Below are positions 9,195-17,747 of a stretch of 64,000 bases of DNA, piece after piece. Position 1 is the first letter of the stretch; each line of letters opens with the position of its first letter. The notes under the pieces were generated by a model. The model was not told the DNA's origin. It saw only the letters and a list, made by a program, of their open reading frames with translations, and made no database searches. The position numbers were made by a program, and so were the translations under genes. Source of the DNA: UBA7672 sp040398465 (GTDB lineage Bacteria; Pseudomonadota; Alphaproteobacteria; Caulobacterales; Hyphomonadaceae); contig JBBAUA010000004.1 in assembly GCA_040398465.1 (NCBI GenBank), positions 55,225 through 119,224 of the forward strand, given 5' to 3'.

Positions 9195-10019
9195 TCAGCC
9201 GACGGTGACTGACGTTCCCCCATCCACTGGCAGAATCGCCCCCGTAATGAACCGCGCTTCGTCAGAGCACAGGAATAGCGCAGCGTAAGCCGTATCCCAG
9301 CCTGACCCCATCCGGCCCATGGGAACCCGCGCATTGCGCTCGGCCCGAAGCGTCTCGGCTGATTTGCCGCTGGCCGCGGCGATGCCCGTGATCGCCATCG
9401 GCGTGTCCATCAGCCCGGGCATGATCACGTTGCAGCGGACATTGTGCTTGGCGTTGCCTGCCGCGACCACCGTGGTCAGCCGGTTCACCGCCATCTTCGA
9501 GACCTCGTAGGTCACCATGTGGTGCCCCGCGATCGCCGCCAGCGACGAGATATTGCAGATCGCGCCGGACTTCTGCTGCCGCATCACGGGCAGGACGTGG
9601 CGGATCGTCATCGCCATGGATTTTAGGTTCACGTTCATGATGCGGTCCCACGCATCTTCCTCGATGGCGTGGGGCGGGGCGTCGCCGCGCCCGGTGCCGA
9701 CATTGTTGACGAGAATGTCGATCCTGTTCATTCGCGCGACCGCTTCGCGAGCGATCGCCGCACAATCCGCGCTGCGCGTCACGTCAGCAGGGAAGGCGAA
9801 GGCTTCCCCGGCTCTCGGACCGCCTTCGTGCATGATCATGCGGACGGTTTCTTCCGCGCTGTCGAGACGCAGATCCACGCACATCACCTGCGCGCCTTCC
9901 CGCGCGAACAGGATCGCCATGGCGCGACCATTGCCGATCGTCTCGCCCATACTTTCGGGAGCATGGGTCTGGCCGGCGCCGACGATGATGGCGGTCTTGC
10001 CTTCGAGCCGTCCGGCCAT
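9195..10019 (-). CDS. Short-chain dehydrogenase/reductase (SDR)
   Basis: A 274-residue classical SDR using NAD(P)H. Visible elements are an N-terminal Rossmann segment (EGKTAIIVGAGQTHAPESMG), NNVG in place of NNAG, the catalytic Ser in ICNISSLAAIAG, and YxxxK (YEVSKMA). The C-terminus GAILPVDGGTSV is typical of the family. The start at 10019 overlaps the stop of the upstream CMD-family gene by one base (TGATG), so the two are translationally coupled. The glycine-rich loop is longer than the usual TGxxxGIG. Substrate is unknown; the operon (acyl-CoA ligase-like and CMD proteins) suggests catabolism of a cyclic or lipid-like compound. Confidence 0.93.
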   Translation of the reverse strand: MAGRLEGKTAIIVGAGQTHAPESMGETIGNGRAMAILFAREGAQVMCVDLRLDSAEETVRMIMHEGGPRAGEAFAFPADVTRSADCAAIAREAVARMNRIDILVNNVGTGRGDAPPHAIEEDAWDRIMNVNLKSMAMTIRHVLPVMRQQKSGAICNISSLAAIAGHHMVTYEVSKMAVNRLTTVVAAGNAKHNVRCNVIMPGLMDTPMAITGIAAASGKSAETLRAERNARVPMGRMGSGWDTAYAALFLCSDEARFITGAILPVDGGTSVTVG

Positions 10020-10588
10020 CAGGGCGCCTTGAGGTCGGGATCGACGGTCTGGCCGTCCTCGACCTGGATGCCGAAGGAATTGAGGATCATCGACACCTGC
10101 GTGTACTGGCCGACCGTGAAGACGAGGTCCATGCACTGGCGCTCGCTGTAGTGTTTCGACAACTCGTCCCAGGACGGGTTGGCGACGAAGTGGTCGCGGT
10201 TGAGATCGTCCACCGCCGTCAGCAGCGCACGCTCCGCATCGGTCCATCCATCGGCGGCGGCGCCCGTCTTGATGCGCGCGATCTCGGCGGCGTCGAGACC
10301 TGACTGAAGCGCGATGCGATGATGCTGCGTCCATTCATATCCGGACTTGCACAGCCAGCCGACGCGCAGGATGGCGATCTCGCGGTCGCGCGGGCTGAGA
10401 GAGTTGCGGGCCATGATGTATCCGCCCCACCACGAAAAGGCGCGGAATGCGTCCGGCGAGCGCACCAGCGTGCGGAAGATGTTGAGGACCGAACCGTCCT
10501 TCTGCCGCGACTTGGAAATCCGCTCCTGCTGCTCCAGCGTGAGTTCGGAGTCCTGAAGCGGCATGATGCGGGGCTTGGCGAGGCGCAT
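10019..10588 (-). CDS. Carboxymuconolactone decarboxylase/AhpD-like family protein
   Basis: A 189-residue all-helical CMD/AhpD-fold protein: LSPRDREIAILRVGWLCKSGYEWTQHHRIA is characteristic, with a His in the conserved place. The AhpD CxxC redox pair is not present; only a single Cys occurs in that helix (WLCKSGYEW), so peroxidase activity is unlikely. Members of this subgroup are often found beside SDRs and acyl-CoA ligases in degradation clusters. The downstream SDR start overlaps its stop. A hairpin at 10666-10685 separates it from the upstream ligase-like gene. The start has MRLAKPRIMPL; upstream lies AGGAG. Confidence 0.88.
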   Translation of the reverse strand: MRLAKPRIMPLQDSELTLEQQERISKSRQKDGSVLNIFRTLVRSPDAFRAFSWWGGYIMARNSLSPRDREIAILRVGWLCKSGYEWTQHHRIALQSGLDAAEIARIKTGAAADGWTDAERALLTAVDDLNRDHFVANPSWDELSKHYSERQCMDLVFTVGQYTQVSMILNSFGIQVEDGQTVDPDLKAP

Positions 10589-10665
10589 TGGAAACTCCTG
10601 ACGGACGACGTTCCCTTGTATGCTACAGGTCTGCTTGAGCGGAAACCCGGAACGGGCCTGCGGAA

Positions 10666-10685
10666 CGCCGGGCGCTTGCCCGGCG
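10666..10685 (-). terminator. Hairpin between ligase-like and CMD genes
   Basis: Perfect 8-base GC arms CGCCGGGC and GCCCGGCG flank a four-base loop. It lies 14 bases downstream of the ligase-like stop codon and about 77 bases before the CMD start. With no clear U-run it may be a partial terminator or a processing/stability hairpin that sets different expression of the two operon halves. Confidence 0.5.
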
Positions 10686-10698
10686 CTCCTCAGTACGA

Positions 10699-11913
10699 CT
10701 AACCATGCCGATTCATGTTGTCTGGAGGCGCCACGGCTCTTCCTGCAAGATACAGGAAGCCCTCCTGATCGAGATGGCCCGAATCGAATGTTGCAACGAA
10801 GCCCTGTTCGTCGCGGCGCACGGGCTGCGCTTCACCGCCGATTTCGCATTCCAGCGTGCGGGCCGTTCGCACCCAGATCTCGCCGACCATGCCGGGCGGA
10901 AGGCGCTGGCCTTTGGCGTCCCGGATTTCCACGGCCGCGCCGCGCACAGGGCGGCCACAGCTGCCGCGTTTGGCCGCAAAGGATTCGGCGGGAAGCGTCG
11001 CGATATAGCCGGCCTGCGCCGATCCATAGGCCTCGCTGACAATCGGGCCGAAGACATCGATCAGCCATGACTTCAGCATCCAGGGAGCCGCCGCGCCGCC
11101 GATCGTCACTTCCTTCAGCGACGAGGTTCCGTCGGCCGCGATCCGGTCCGCATGCCGCCGGAGTTCAAGGAAAGTTTCGGGATACGCACACCAGTGCGTG
11201 ACGCGCCGCGTGCGGATCATCTCGAGTGCTTCGACCGCGTTAAACGCGCGCATGAATGCAATCTCGCGGCCGGCCGTCAGGGCCGCCCAGAACTGCGTCC
11301 CACCCCAGCTGCGGTGCAGCGGCACGGTGATCAGCGACACGCCTACGTCAGGCGCAGGCGGGCGGGAAATCGAGGCGGGTGCTGCCCGGCGGCGCGGCAA
11401 GGAAACATAACCGCCGACAGCTCCTGGCGTCCACGCCATGACGGATGGCTGCACGCGCCCGAACCGCGGCTGCGCCACCGGAGGGAACAGGTCCCAGAAA
11501 TTGTAGAAGCCCGGATAGACCGCATCCATGCTGGCGCGCAGGCGCAGGCTGAGGCCATCGAGCGCCGCCGCGATCCGCACAGGCGCCACATCGCCGACGA
11601 TGACGGCCGAAGCACGGCTGGCGATCAGCTGCTGCCGGATCTTGCTGGCGGGCAGGTCGGTGTCGAGCGTCAGCAGTCGTGCGTCGATCTTGGCGCAGGC
11701 CAGTGCGATGACCGCCCATTCGATGCGGTTGCGGCAACGCACCGCGATGACGTCATCCACGCCGAGGCCGCGGCCGACAAAGGCGTCGGCCAGCAGGTCG
11801 GCATAATCGTTCCATTCTGCATAGGTCAGCGACGACCTGCCCTCATGCAGGGCAGGCTCGCCGCCCCGCGCTGCGGCCCAGTATTCGAGGCTGCGCGCCG
11901 CAGGCTCTGTCAT
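10699..11913 (-). CDS. AMP-binding (acyl-CoA ligase-like) protein lacking the C-terminal domain
   Basis: A 404-residue relative of acyl-CoA/AMP-dependent synthetases, shorter than the usual 500-550. The N-terminal domain is recognisable (LTYAEWNDYADLLADAFVGRGLGVDDVIAV; GRPVRGAAVEIRDAKGQRLPPGMVGEIWVR), and the sequence ends just after the late core motif GHLDQEGFLYLAGR. The C-terminal lid domain with the catalytic Lys is therefore absent. The Ser/Thr/Gly-rich P-loop is replaced by a degenerate WTPGAVGGY, and the YGxTE motif reads YGSAQAG. It is probably not a normal ligase: either degenerate or repurposed. The ATG at 11913 overlaps the TetR stop by four bases (ATGA). Confidence 0.75.
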   Translation of the reverse strand: MTEPAARSLEYWAAARGGEPALHEGRSSLTYAEWNDYADLLADAFVGRGLGVDDVIAVRCRNRIEWAVIALACAKIDARLLTLDTDLPASKIRQQLIASRASAVIVGDVAPVRIAAALDGLSLRLRASMDAVYPGFYNFWDLFPPVAQPRFGRVQPSVMAWTPGAVGGYVSLPRRRAAPASISRPPAPDVGVSLITVPLHRSWGGTQFWAALTAGREIAFMRAFNAVEALEMIRTRRVTHWCAYPETFLELRRHADRIAADGTSSLKEVTIGGAAAPWMLKSWLIDVFGPIVSEAYGSAQAGYIATLPAESFAAKRGSCGRPVRGAAVEIRDAKGQRLPPGMVGEIWVRTARTLECEIGGEAQPVRRDEQGFVATFDSGHLDQEGFLYLAGRAVAPPDNMNRHG

Positions 11914-12572
11914 GCCTGGAGCGCGCTGCGCACGTTCGCCACCAGGCTGTCGCGCATACGCGACAGCGAGACGTGATCGGGATTGATGAGCCACTGGAAC
12001 AGAACTCCTCGCAGTGCGGCGATGATTAGAGATGCTTCGGTCCGTGCATGCACGTCCTGCCGGACTTCGCCGAGGCTGCGGGCGTCCCGGATCAGGCCGG
12101 CAATGTCATCCACCGCCTGCCGCGCTATACGCGCGCCGAGCGGTCGCAGATCGGTGCGGGTGAGACCGGCGCCGAGCAGCGCCTGGTAAACACGCACGGT
12201 GGTGGGATCGCGCTCGGCGTCATTGACGCAGAAGATGATCACATCGATCAGGCGCTGTAGTCCGTGCGACGCGATCGGTCCGGACCGCACGCGCACCGAG
12301 TACTCGGCGACGATATGATCAGCTAGCGCATGCAGCATCGCGCTCTTGGTGCCGAAATAGTGCGCGGGCAGGGCGCGGGAGTAGCCCGCCGCTTCCCCCG
12401 CCTGGTTCAGGGTCAGTTCGTCGAGGCCGCGCTCCGCCACGATCCGCTTTGCGGCTTCGAGTATGGCCCGTTCAGCCGTCTCCCGCCGCTCAGCCTGGGT
12501 CTGGCGGTCAGTGCTGGCGGAGTAGTCGCCAAAGCCGGGAGTGCTTCGCAATGACATGCCGCGATGCAACAT
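11910..12572 (-). CDS. TetR-family regulator heading a catabolic operon
   Basis: A 220-residue TetR protein with the DNA-binding domain at about residues 28-75 (ERGLDELTLNQAGEAAGYSRALPAHYFGTKSAML). The recognition helix has the unusual SRALPAHYF in place of the commoner SKGTLYYHF. The start at 12572 is favoured because GGAAAG lies about 9 bases upstream; an internal ATG at 12557 is possible. The gene overlaps the ligase-like gene by 4 bases, so regulator and enzymes are co-translated and the operon is likely autoregulated. It is divergent from the STAS/SEC14 gene at 12746. Confidence 0.88.
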   Translation of the reverse strand: MLHRGMSLRSTPGFGDYSASTDRQTQAERRETAERAILEAAKRIVAERGLDELTLNQAGEAAGYSRALPAHYFGTKSAMLHALADHIVAEYSVRVRSGPIASHGLQRLIDVIIFCVNDAERDPTTVRVYQALLGAGLTRTDLRPLGARIARQAVDDIAGLIRDARSLGEVRQDVHARTEASLIIAALRGVLFQWLINPDHVSLSRMRDSLVANVRSALQA

Positions 12573-12745
12573 ATTAGCTTTCCAACAAGCAAGTATATGA
12601 CGCAGGGGCAAGCTCACGACCAAGTGTCGCATGCCGCAGCACCGGGGCATGGCCAGGTCGGGAAAGCGCACCGCCACGGGAGAAGCGGTCGCCGGAACCG
12701 CGGGCGCTTCGGCCGGTTGGTAGTCATCCAGAGCAGGAGCCCCAC

Positions 12746-13135
12746 ATGCAGACCAGCAGTTCGCCGACCGCCGTCGTGCAGGTGGAATCGCACCGGCCGA
12801 GTCTGCTGATCTTCGAGATTCGGGCGAAGATCGCCAGGGAAGGCGTGGAGTGGATGGCGCGCCGGGTGGACCCGGCTTTCGACGCCCAGGAGCAGATCGA
12901 TCTGCTGCTATTGATGGCCAACTATGACAGCGCAGAGCCGGGCGCGGTTTTCGATGGCGAGGCGGCAGGGGTGATGATGCGGTCACTCAAACATGTCCGG
13001 CGTTATGGGGTTGTCGGCGCTCCGGGCTGGGCACGCGAAATGATCGAACTGTTCAAGTGGACCACCCCGGTCGAGGAGAAGACCTTCGCCCTCGATGAGC
13101 GGCCGGAAGCCCGGCGCTGGATCGACGCCCTCTGA
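12746..13135 (+). CDS. STAS/SEC14 (SpoIIAA-like) domain protein
   Basis: A 129-residue cytosolic protein of the SpoIIAA-like family: an N-terminal strand (SLLIFEIRAKI), LLLLMANYDSAEPGAVFDGE, then RRYGVVGAPGWAREMIELFKW and EKTFALDERPEARRWI. Members are thought to have a lipid-binding or signalling fold, but no defined role is established. A GCAGGAG box precedes the ATG by 6 bases. It lies 100 bases before the 3-hydroxyacyl-CoA dehydrogenase and may be co-transcribed with it. Confidence 0.8.
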   Translation: MQTSSSPTAVVQVESHRPSLLIFEIRAKIAREGVEWMARRVDPAFDAQEQIDLLLLMANYDSAEPGAVFDGEAAGVMMRSLKHVRRYGVVGAPGWAREMIELFKWTTPVEEKTFALDERPEARRWIDAL

Positions 13136-13235
13136 TCCGGCCGGGAGACGTCTGGCCCCCGGACGAATGCTGTTTCCCGTGAGGATGGTTTCGATCTACA
13201 ACGCCGTCGCTCGCGTCAGTTATCGAGGACATCCC

Positions 13236-14567
13236 ATGACAGCCACATCCGCCAGCCTTGCCGCCCCCGCCGCTCCTGCCGACGAAATCTCCGCCTACAT
13301 CTCGGCCGCGACGAAAGCCGCGTGGGAGGTGAAGGGTCTGCCGGCCGGGACGTCACTGAAGCCGATCAAGAAGGTCGGCGTGCTCGGCGCCGGCACGATG
13401 GGCGGCGGCATCTCGATGAACTTCGCCAATGTCGGCATCGCGGTGACCATCGTCGAAATCGAGCAGGCGGCGCTCGATCGCGGCCTCGGCGTGATCCGCA
13501 AGAACTACCAGACCTCGGCCGACAAGGGCCGCTTCCCGCAGGAAGAGGTCGGCATCCGCATGGGCCTGCTTAACGGCTCGCTCAACCGCGCCGATCTAGC
13601 CGATTGCGACCTGGTAATCGAAGCCGTGTTCGAGGACATGGCGGTGAAAAAGGACATCTTCGCGGACCTCGACCGGATATGCAAACCCGGCGCAATCCTC
13701 GCGACAAACACATCCTACCTCGACATCAACGAGATTGCCTCGGTGACGAAGCGCCCCGAAGACGTCATCGGGCTGCACTTCTTCTCTCCGGCAAACGTGA
13801 TGAAGCTGCTGGAGATCGTCCGCGCGAAACACACGTCTGACACGGTCGTCGCCACCGCGATGGACCTCGCGAAGAAGATCAACAAGGTGGCGGCCCTTGC
13901 CGGCGTGTGCCCGGGCTTCATCGGCAACCGGATGCTGTCGAAGCGCGGCCTGCCGGCCGGCGCGCTGCTGAAGGCGGGCGCGATGCCGTGGGAGATCGAC
14001 GCCGCGTTCAACGCGTTCGGCTTCAAGATGGGCCCGTACCAGATGTCCGACCTTGCCGGTCTCGACATCGGCTGGAAGCCGGGTGCCGCCACCGCGAACC
14101 CGCTGCGCGACATGATCTGCGAGCGCACCCCGCGCCGCGGCCAGAAATCCGGCGCGGGGTACTACGACTACGATGAGAACCGCGTGGGCCGTCCCTCTCC
14201 CGAAGTGGAGGCGATCGTGAAGGAGTTCGCGGCCAAGTCAGGCGTCGCGCCGCGCAAGGTCACGCAGGAGGAGATCCTCGAAGAGTGCGTCTTCCCGATG
14301 ATCAACGAAGGCGCCGCCATCCTTGAAGAAGGCATGGCCCAGCGCCCCGGCGACATCGATGTCACCTGGCTCAACGGCTATGGCTGGCCACAGGACAAGG
14401 GCGGACCGATGTTCCTCGGCGACAAGGTCGGCCTGCAACGCGTGCTCGAAGTCACCGAGCGCGTGTCGAAAACCGTCCCCGAAATCGCGGTCTCGAACCT
14501 GCTGCGTTCTATGGCGAAGGACGGCCGCAAGTTCGCCGACCTGCCGCCGCAGCCGCTGAAGGTCTAG
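13236..14567 (+). CDS. 3-hydroxyacyl-CoA dehydrogenase without hydratase domain
   Basis: A 443-residue NAD-dependent enzyme of beta-oxidation. The Rossmann motif GVLGAGTMGGGI begins near residue 47, the catalytic His lies in LHFFSPANVMKLLEIV, and GFIGNRM leads to two 3HCDH C-terminal domains, the second containing MINEGAAILEEGMAQRPGDIDVTWL and YGWPQDKGGP. The leader (VKGLPAGTSLKPIKK) resembles the linker that joins crotonase to dehydrogenase in FadB/FadJ, so this looks like a FadB half without the hydratase. The start at 13236 has GAGG upstream. The stop overlaps the stop of the convergent ABC permease (CTAG). Confidence 0.92.
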   Translation: MTATSASLAAPAAPADEISAYISAATKAAWEVKGLPAGTSLKPIKKVGVLGAGTMGGGISMNFANVGIAVTIVEIEQAALDRGLGVIRKNYQTSADKGRFPQEEVGIRMGLLNGSLNRADLADCDLVIEAVFEDMAVKKDIFADLDRICKPGAILATNTSYLDINEIASVTKRPEDVIGLHFFSPANVMKLLEIVRAKHTSDTVVATAMDLAKKINKVAALAGVCPGFIGNRMLSKRGLPAGALLKAGAMPWEIDAAFNAFGFKMGPYQMSDLAGLDIGWKPGAATANPLRDMICERTPRRGQKSGAGYYDYDENRVGRPSPEVEAIVKEFAAKSGVAPRKVTQEEILEECVFPMINEGAAILEEGMAQRPGDIDVTWLNGYGWPQDKGGPMFLGDKVGLQRVLEVTERVSKTVPEIAVSNLLRSMAKDGRKFADLPPQPLKV

Positions 14568-16102
14568 GCAGCGTTCGCGTAGCTGGGCGTCGGCTTTTGC
14601 AGCACGCCCAGCACCGCCGCTCCCAGGATCGCCGGTATCAGCGCGAGCCAGGGCAGGCCATGCGCGCCAAGGCCCGCCGCGCCCGCGATGCTGATTGCCA
14701 CAAAGGCCTGCCCGAGGCCCGACATCAGCGATCCCTTGGCGCGCCGCCGCACGAAGTCACGGCGTGAGCCCGGCGCGCGCCGCCACAGTCCGATCAGCGC
14801 GGCGGACGTCGACGCGCAGACCACGCCGCCCGCCGACCATGCGCCCGCCCACGGTTCGCGCCAGAGCAGTATCGCCACCGGTATCGCCATCAGCGCGAGC
14901 ACGGGCAGGACAGCCGACAGCCATTTGGCGCGATCGATCGCCTGCGGCCGGATCGGCGCCGAGGCGAGCAGGTCCGGCGCATCCTCCGCCGAGACCGTGA
15001 TCCAGGTCAGGCTCCCCGCCAACGCGCTCGACAACAACGTAAGCGCGGGCGCAAACGCCGCCTCGCTCAGCGTAAGGCCGCGGTCCGGGCGGAACAGGAT
15101 GAAGACCAGCGGAATGAAATAGATCAGCTGCAGCCCGACCTGCGACAGCAGAAGCGGATCTCGCAGGAGGAGGCGCATCTCCTTGCGCATCACCGAACGC
15201 ATCACGCCGCCGCGCACCTCGGCGACGCGCGCATCCGTCACACGCTTGCGTTGGCCCATGGTCGATGCGGCCGCTGCATCGGCGACGAAGCGGCGGCTGA
15301 ACACGAAGACCCCAAGCGGAAACACCACGCAGACCACCGCAAGCCACAGCAAGGTCGACGGTATGTCGCCGGTGAACGCGCGGGACGGGAACAGCCACCA
15401 CGCTTGGGGATCGAGGTCGAGCCGGCGGATCATCTCGACGATGTCCTGCTGGTTCATCCGCTCGTCGCCGCGCGTGTTGATGTTGAACAGCTGGAAGGCG
15501 AGGAACACCGCCGCTCCCGCCAGCGCGCTGATCACCTGCGCAAGCACCCGCGTGCGCTTCGGCCCGATCAGGCGGAAAAGACCAGTCACAATGAGCAACG
15601 CGATCCCCGTCGCTGCAAACGCGAGCGAGGCCAGCACCACCAGCGCCGACAACCAAAGCGGCGAGGAAAACACAGCCATCCAGAGCAATGGCGGGCCTAG
15701 CATGCCCGCGTAAAGCGGCAGCGCGCTGACGGCGATGGCGGATGCCCGCACCACCAGCACGCGCCAGGGCGAGATCGGGGACGAGAGCAGCAGATCGAGG
15801 TCATTGCGCGTGTAGATCGCCTCCACGGCCGCCAGGATCGCGCCTGACATCATGACCGAGCCGATGAAGGCAACGACGACGCCTATGATGGTGAGTGTCA
15901 GACCATCAGCAGGGCCATTCAGAAAGGGCGGCGGCGGAATGAGCGGGCCGAGGCCGCGGAGCATGAAGAAGCTCATCGCCAGCCAACCTGCGAGCACCAG
16001 ACCTATGATGATCAGGCCGCTGCGCGAGTTCATCTTGCCGCGCCGCCAGAACAGCCGCAGCTCGTGCGCCATCAGCCAGCGTATGCTACCCGGCCTGCTC
16101 AT
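14564..16102 (-). CDS. ABC exporter permease (ABC-2-like)
   Basis: A 512-residue integral membrane protein with roughly twelve hydrophobic segments in two similar halves, each introduced by a short amphipathic helix (LMAHELRLFWRRGK; VMRKEMRLLLRDPLLLSQ). This layout is usual for ABC-2-like exporter permeases. The upstream ATPase overlaps it by four bases (ATGA at 16099-16102), so they form one transporter. Substrate is unknown. The charged cytoplasmic centre (TMGQRKRVTDARVAEVRGG) lies between the halves. Confidence 0.88.
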   Translation of the reverse strand: MSRPGSIRWLMAHELRLFWRRGKMNSRSGLIIIGLVLAGWLAMSFFMLRGLGPLIPPPPFLNGPADGLTLTIIGVVVAFIGSVMMSGAILAAVEAIYTRNDLDLLLSSPISPWRVLVVRASAIAVSALPLYAGMLGPPLLWMAVFSSPLWLSALVVLASLAFAATGIALLIVTGLFRLIGPKRTRVLAQVISALAGAAVFLAFQLFNINTRGDERMNQQDIVEMIRRLDLDPQAWWLFPSRAFTGDIPSTLLWLAVVCVVFPLGVFVFSRRFVADAAAASTMGQRKRVTDARVAEVRGGVMRSVMRKEMRLLLRDPLLLSQVGLQLIYFIPLVFILFRPDRGLTLSEAAFAPALTLLSSALAGSLTWITVSAEDAPDLLASAPIRPQAIDRAKWLSAVLPVLALMAIPVAILLWREPWAGAWSAGGVVCASTSAALIGLWRRAPGSRRDFVRRRAKGSLMSGLGQAFVAISIAGAAGLGAHGLPWLALIPAILGAAVLGVLQKPTPSYANAA

Positions 16103-16863
16103 TGTGCGGCCGCGGTTTGGGGCGTTGCCGCTGGCTGCGCAGTCAGCGAAAGGAACACGTCCTCCAGCGACTGCCCCTGCGCGCCCGCCCGCGTGCGCAG
16201 CTCTTCCAGCGAGCCCTCGATCAGCAGCTTGCCATCCTTGATGATGCCGATGCGATCCGCCATGCGCTCGGCCACTTCGAGGATGTGCGTCGTCAGGATC
16301 ACGCCCGCGCCCTGGTCCACGCGCTCACGGATCATGTCCTTCACCAGACGGCTGGCGGCGGCGTCCAACCCTGTCAGCGGCTCATCCAGCATCAGCAGCT
16401 TCGGCTGGTGGAGAAGGGCGCCGGCAAGCACCGCCTTCTGCTTCATGCCCCGCGAGAACGTCTCGCAGCGGTCATTGCGATTGTCCCACAGCGTGAGAAT
16501 CTTAAGCAGCCGTTCCGCCTCAGCTCGCGCGCTGGCCGGCGGCACGCCCCACAGCCCGGCGACGAATTCGAGATACTCCCACGCCGTCAGCTTTTCATAG
16601 AGCAGCGGCTCATCCGGCAGCCAGGCGATCATCTGCTTGGCCGCCAGCGGGTCTGCGCGCGCATCGACATCGAACACGCTGATTGACCCCGCATCCGCCG
16701 CCAGCAGGCCGGCCACCATCCGCAGGGTCGTGGTCTTCCCCGCGCCATTGGGGCCGAGCAGGGCATACAGCTCGCCTGCGCGCACGTCGAAGCTGATGCC
16801 ATCGACTGCCCGTTTGCCCCCATAGCTCTTGGCGAGGTCTGTCACGCGAAGGGCGGTGGACAT
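16099..16863 (-). CDS. ABC transporter ATP-binding protein
   Basis: A 254-residue ABC ATPase with Walker A GPNGAGKTT, Q-loop region near WLPDEPLLY, signature FSRGMKQK, Walker B LLMLDEPLTGLD and the H-loop His in TTHILEVAE. It is of the ABC-2 exporter type (NatA-like) and pairs with the following permease. The start at 16863 leaves an 87-base divergent spacer to the DUF1295 gene. The C-terminal extension of about 40 residues is low complexity. Confidence 0.95.
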   Translation of the reverse strand: MSTALRVTDLAKSYGGKRAVDGISFDVRAGELYALLGPNGAGKTTTLRMVAGLLAADAGSISVFDVDARADPLAAKQMIAWLPDEPLLYEKLTAWEYLEFVAGLWGVPPASARAEAERLLKILTLWDNRNDRCETFSRGMKQKAVLAGALLHQPKLLMLDEPLTGLDAAASRLVKDMIRERVDQGAGVILTTHILEVAERMADRIGIIKDGKLLIEGSLEELRTRAGAQGQSLEDVFLSLTAQPAATPQTAAAQ

Positions 16864-16949
16864 GGGCCGGGGCTACTCCATCTGGTCGGGGAGGGGCGTT
16901 CTAGCCGACCAAAGCTGATCCGTCAGCAAGAGAGCCGCGTAGAGGCTCG

Positions 16950-17747
16950 GTGAACATGCTCGCGCCCTTTCTCGCAAGTCTCATCGGCATGGCTGTGGTC
17001 ATGGTTCTGGCATGGCTGTTCCAGCGCATTGTCCGCAATGGCGGCTGGGTCGACGTGTTCTGGACCTTCGGCACCGGCGCCGCCTGCCTGATGGCGGCCT
17101 TGTGGCCCGAGCCCGCTGCGAACGGTAACCGACAGCTGCTGGTCGCCACGCTGGCGGCTATCTGGGCGCTGAGGCTGGGCGTTTACATCGGCCATCGGGT
17201 GGCCACAGAGCCCGAAGATACGCGCTATTCCGGGTTCCGTAAGGAATGGGGCGCCAACTTCCAGCGCAACATGATGATCCTCGTCCTGCCGCAGGCCCCG
17301 GCGACAGCGATCCTCTCGCTATCGGTGTTCGCCGCCGCGCATGGCGGCGGGCCCGAACTCGGCCTGCGCGATCTGCTAGGTATCGCGATCCTCGTCGTGG
17401 CCATCCTTGGCGAGGGTCTGGCCGACGAACAGATGCGCCGTTTCCGGGCCCAGGGCCTTCGCGGCGCTATCATGGACAAGGGCCTCTGGGGCTGGTCGCG
17501 CCATCCGAACTATTTCTTCGAATGGCTGGGCTGGCTCGCCTATCCCGCGATCGCTTTCGATCCCGCGCAGCTGTGGACGTGGGTCACGTGGATCGCACCC
17601 ATCGTGATGTTCATCCTGCTGCGCTTCGCGACCGGCGTGCCGGCCACCGAGAAGTCGATGCTCGCAAGCCGCGGCGACAAGTTCCGCGACTACCAGAGGC
17701 GGGTCAGCGCCTTCTTTCCGCTCCCTCCGAAAGGCAAGACCTCATGA
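16950..17747 (+). CDS. DUF1295 / steroid 5-alpha-reductase-like membrane protein
   Basis: A 265-residue polytopic membrane protein of the DUF1295 family, related to isoprenylcysteine methyltransferases and sterol reductases. The signature C-terminal half contains GLWGWSRHPNYFFEWLGWLAY and EKSMLASRGDKFRDYQRRVSAFFP. In alphaproteobacteria these genes sit beside CFA-like methyltransferases in fatty-acid modification clusters, and here the next gene overlaps by four bases (ATGA at 17744-17747). Reductase activity on a modified lipid is inferred from that company. Confidence 0.9.
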   Translation: MNMLAPFLASLIGMAVVMVLAWLFQRIVRNGGWVDVFWTFGTGAACLMAALWPEPAANGNRQLLVATLAAIWALRLGVYIGHRVATEPEDTRYSGFRKEWGANFQRNMMILVLPQAPATAILSLSVFAAAHGGGPELGLRDLLGIAILVVAILGEGLADEQMRRFRAQGLRGAIMDKGLWGWSRHPNYFFEWLGWLAYPAIAFDPAQLWTWVTWIAPIVMFILLRFATGVPATEKSMLASRGDKFRDYQRRVSAFFPLPPKGKTS

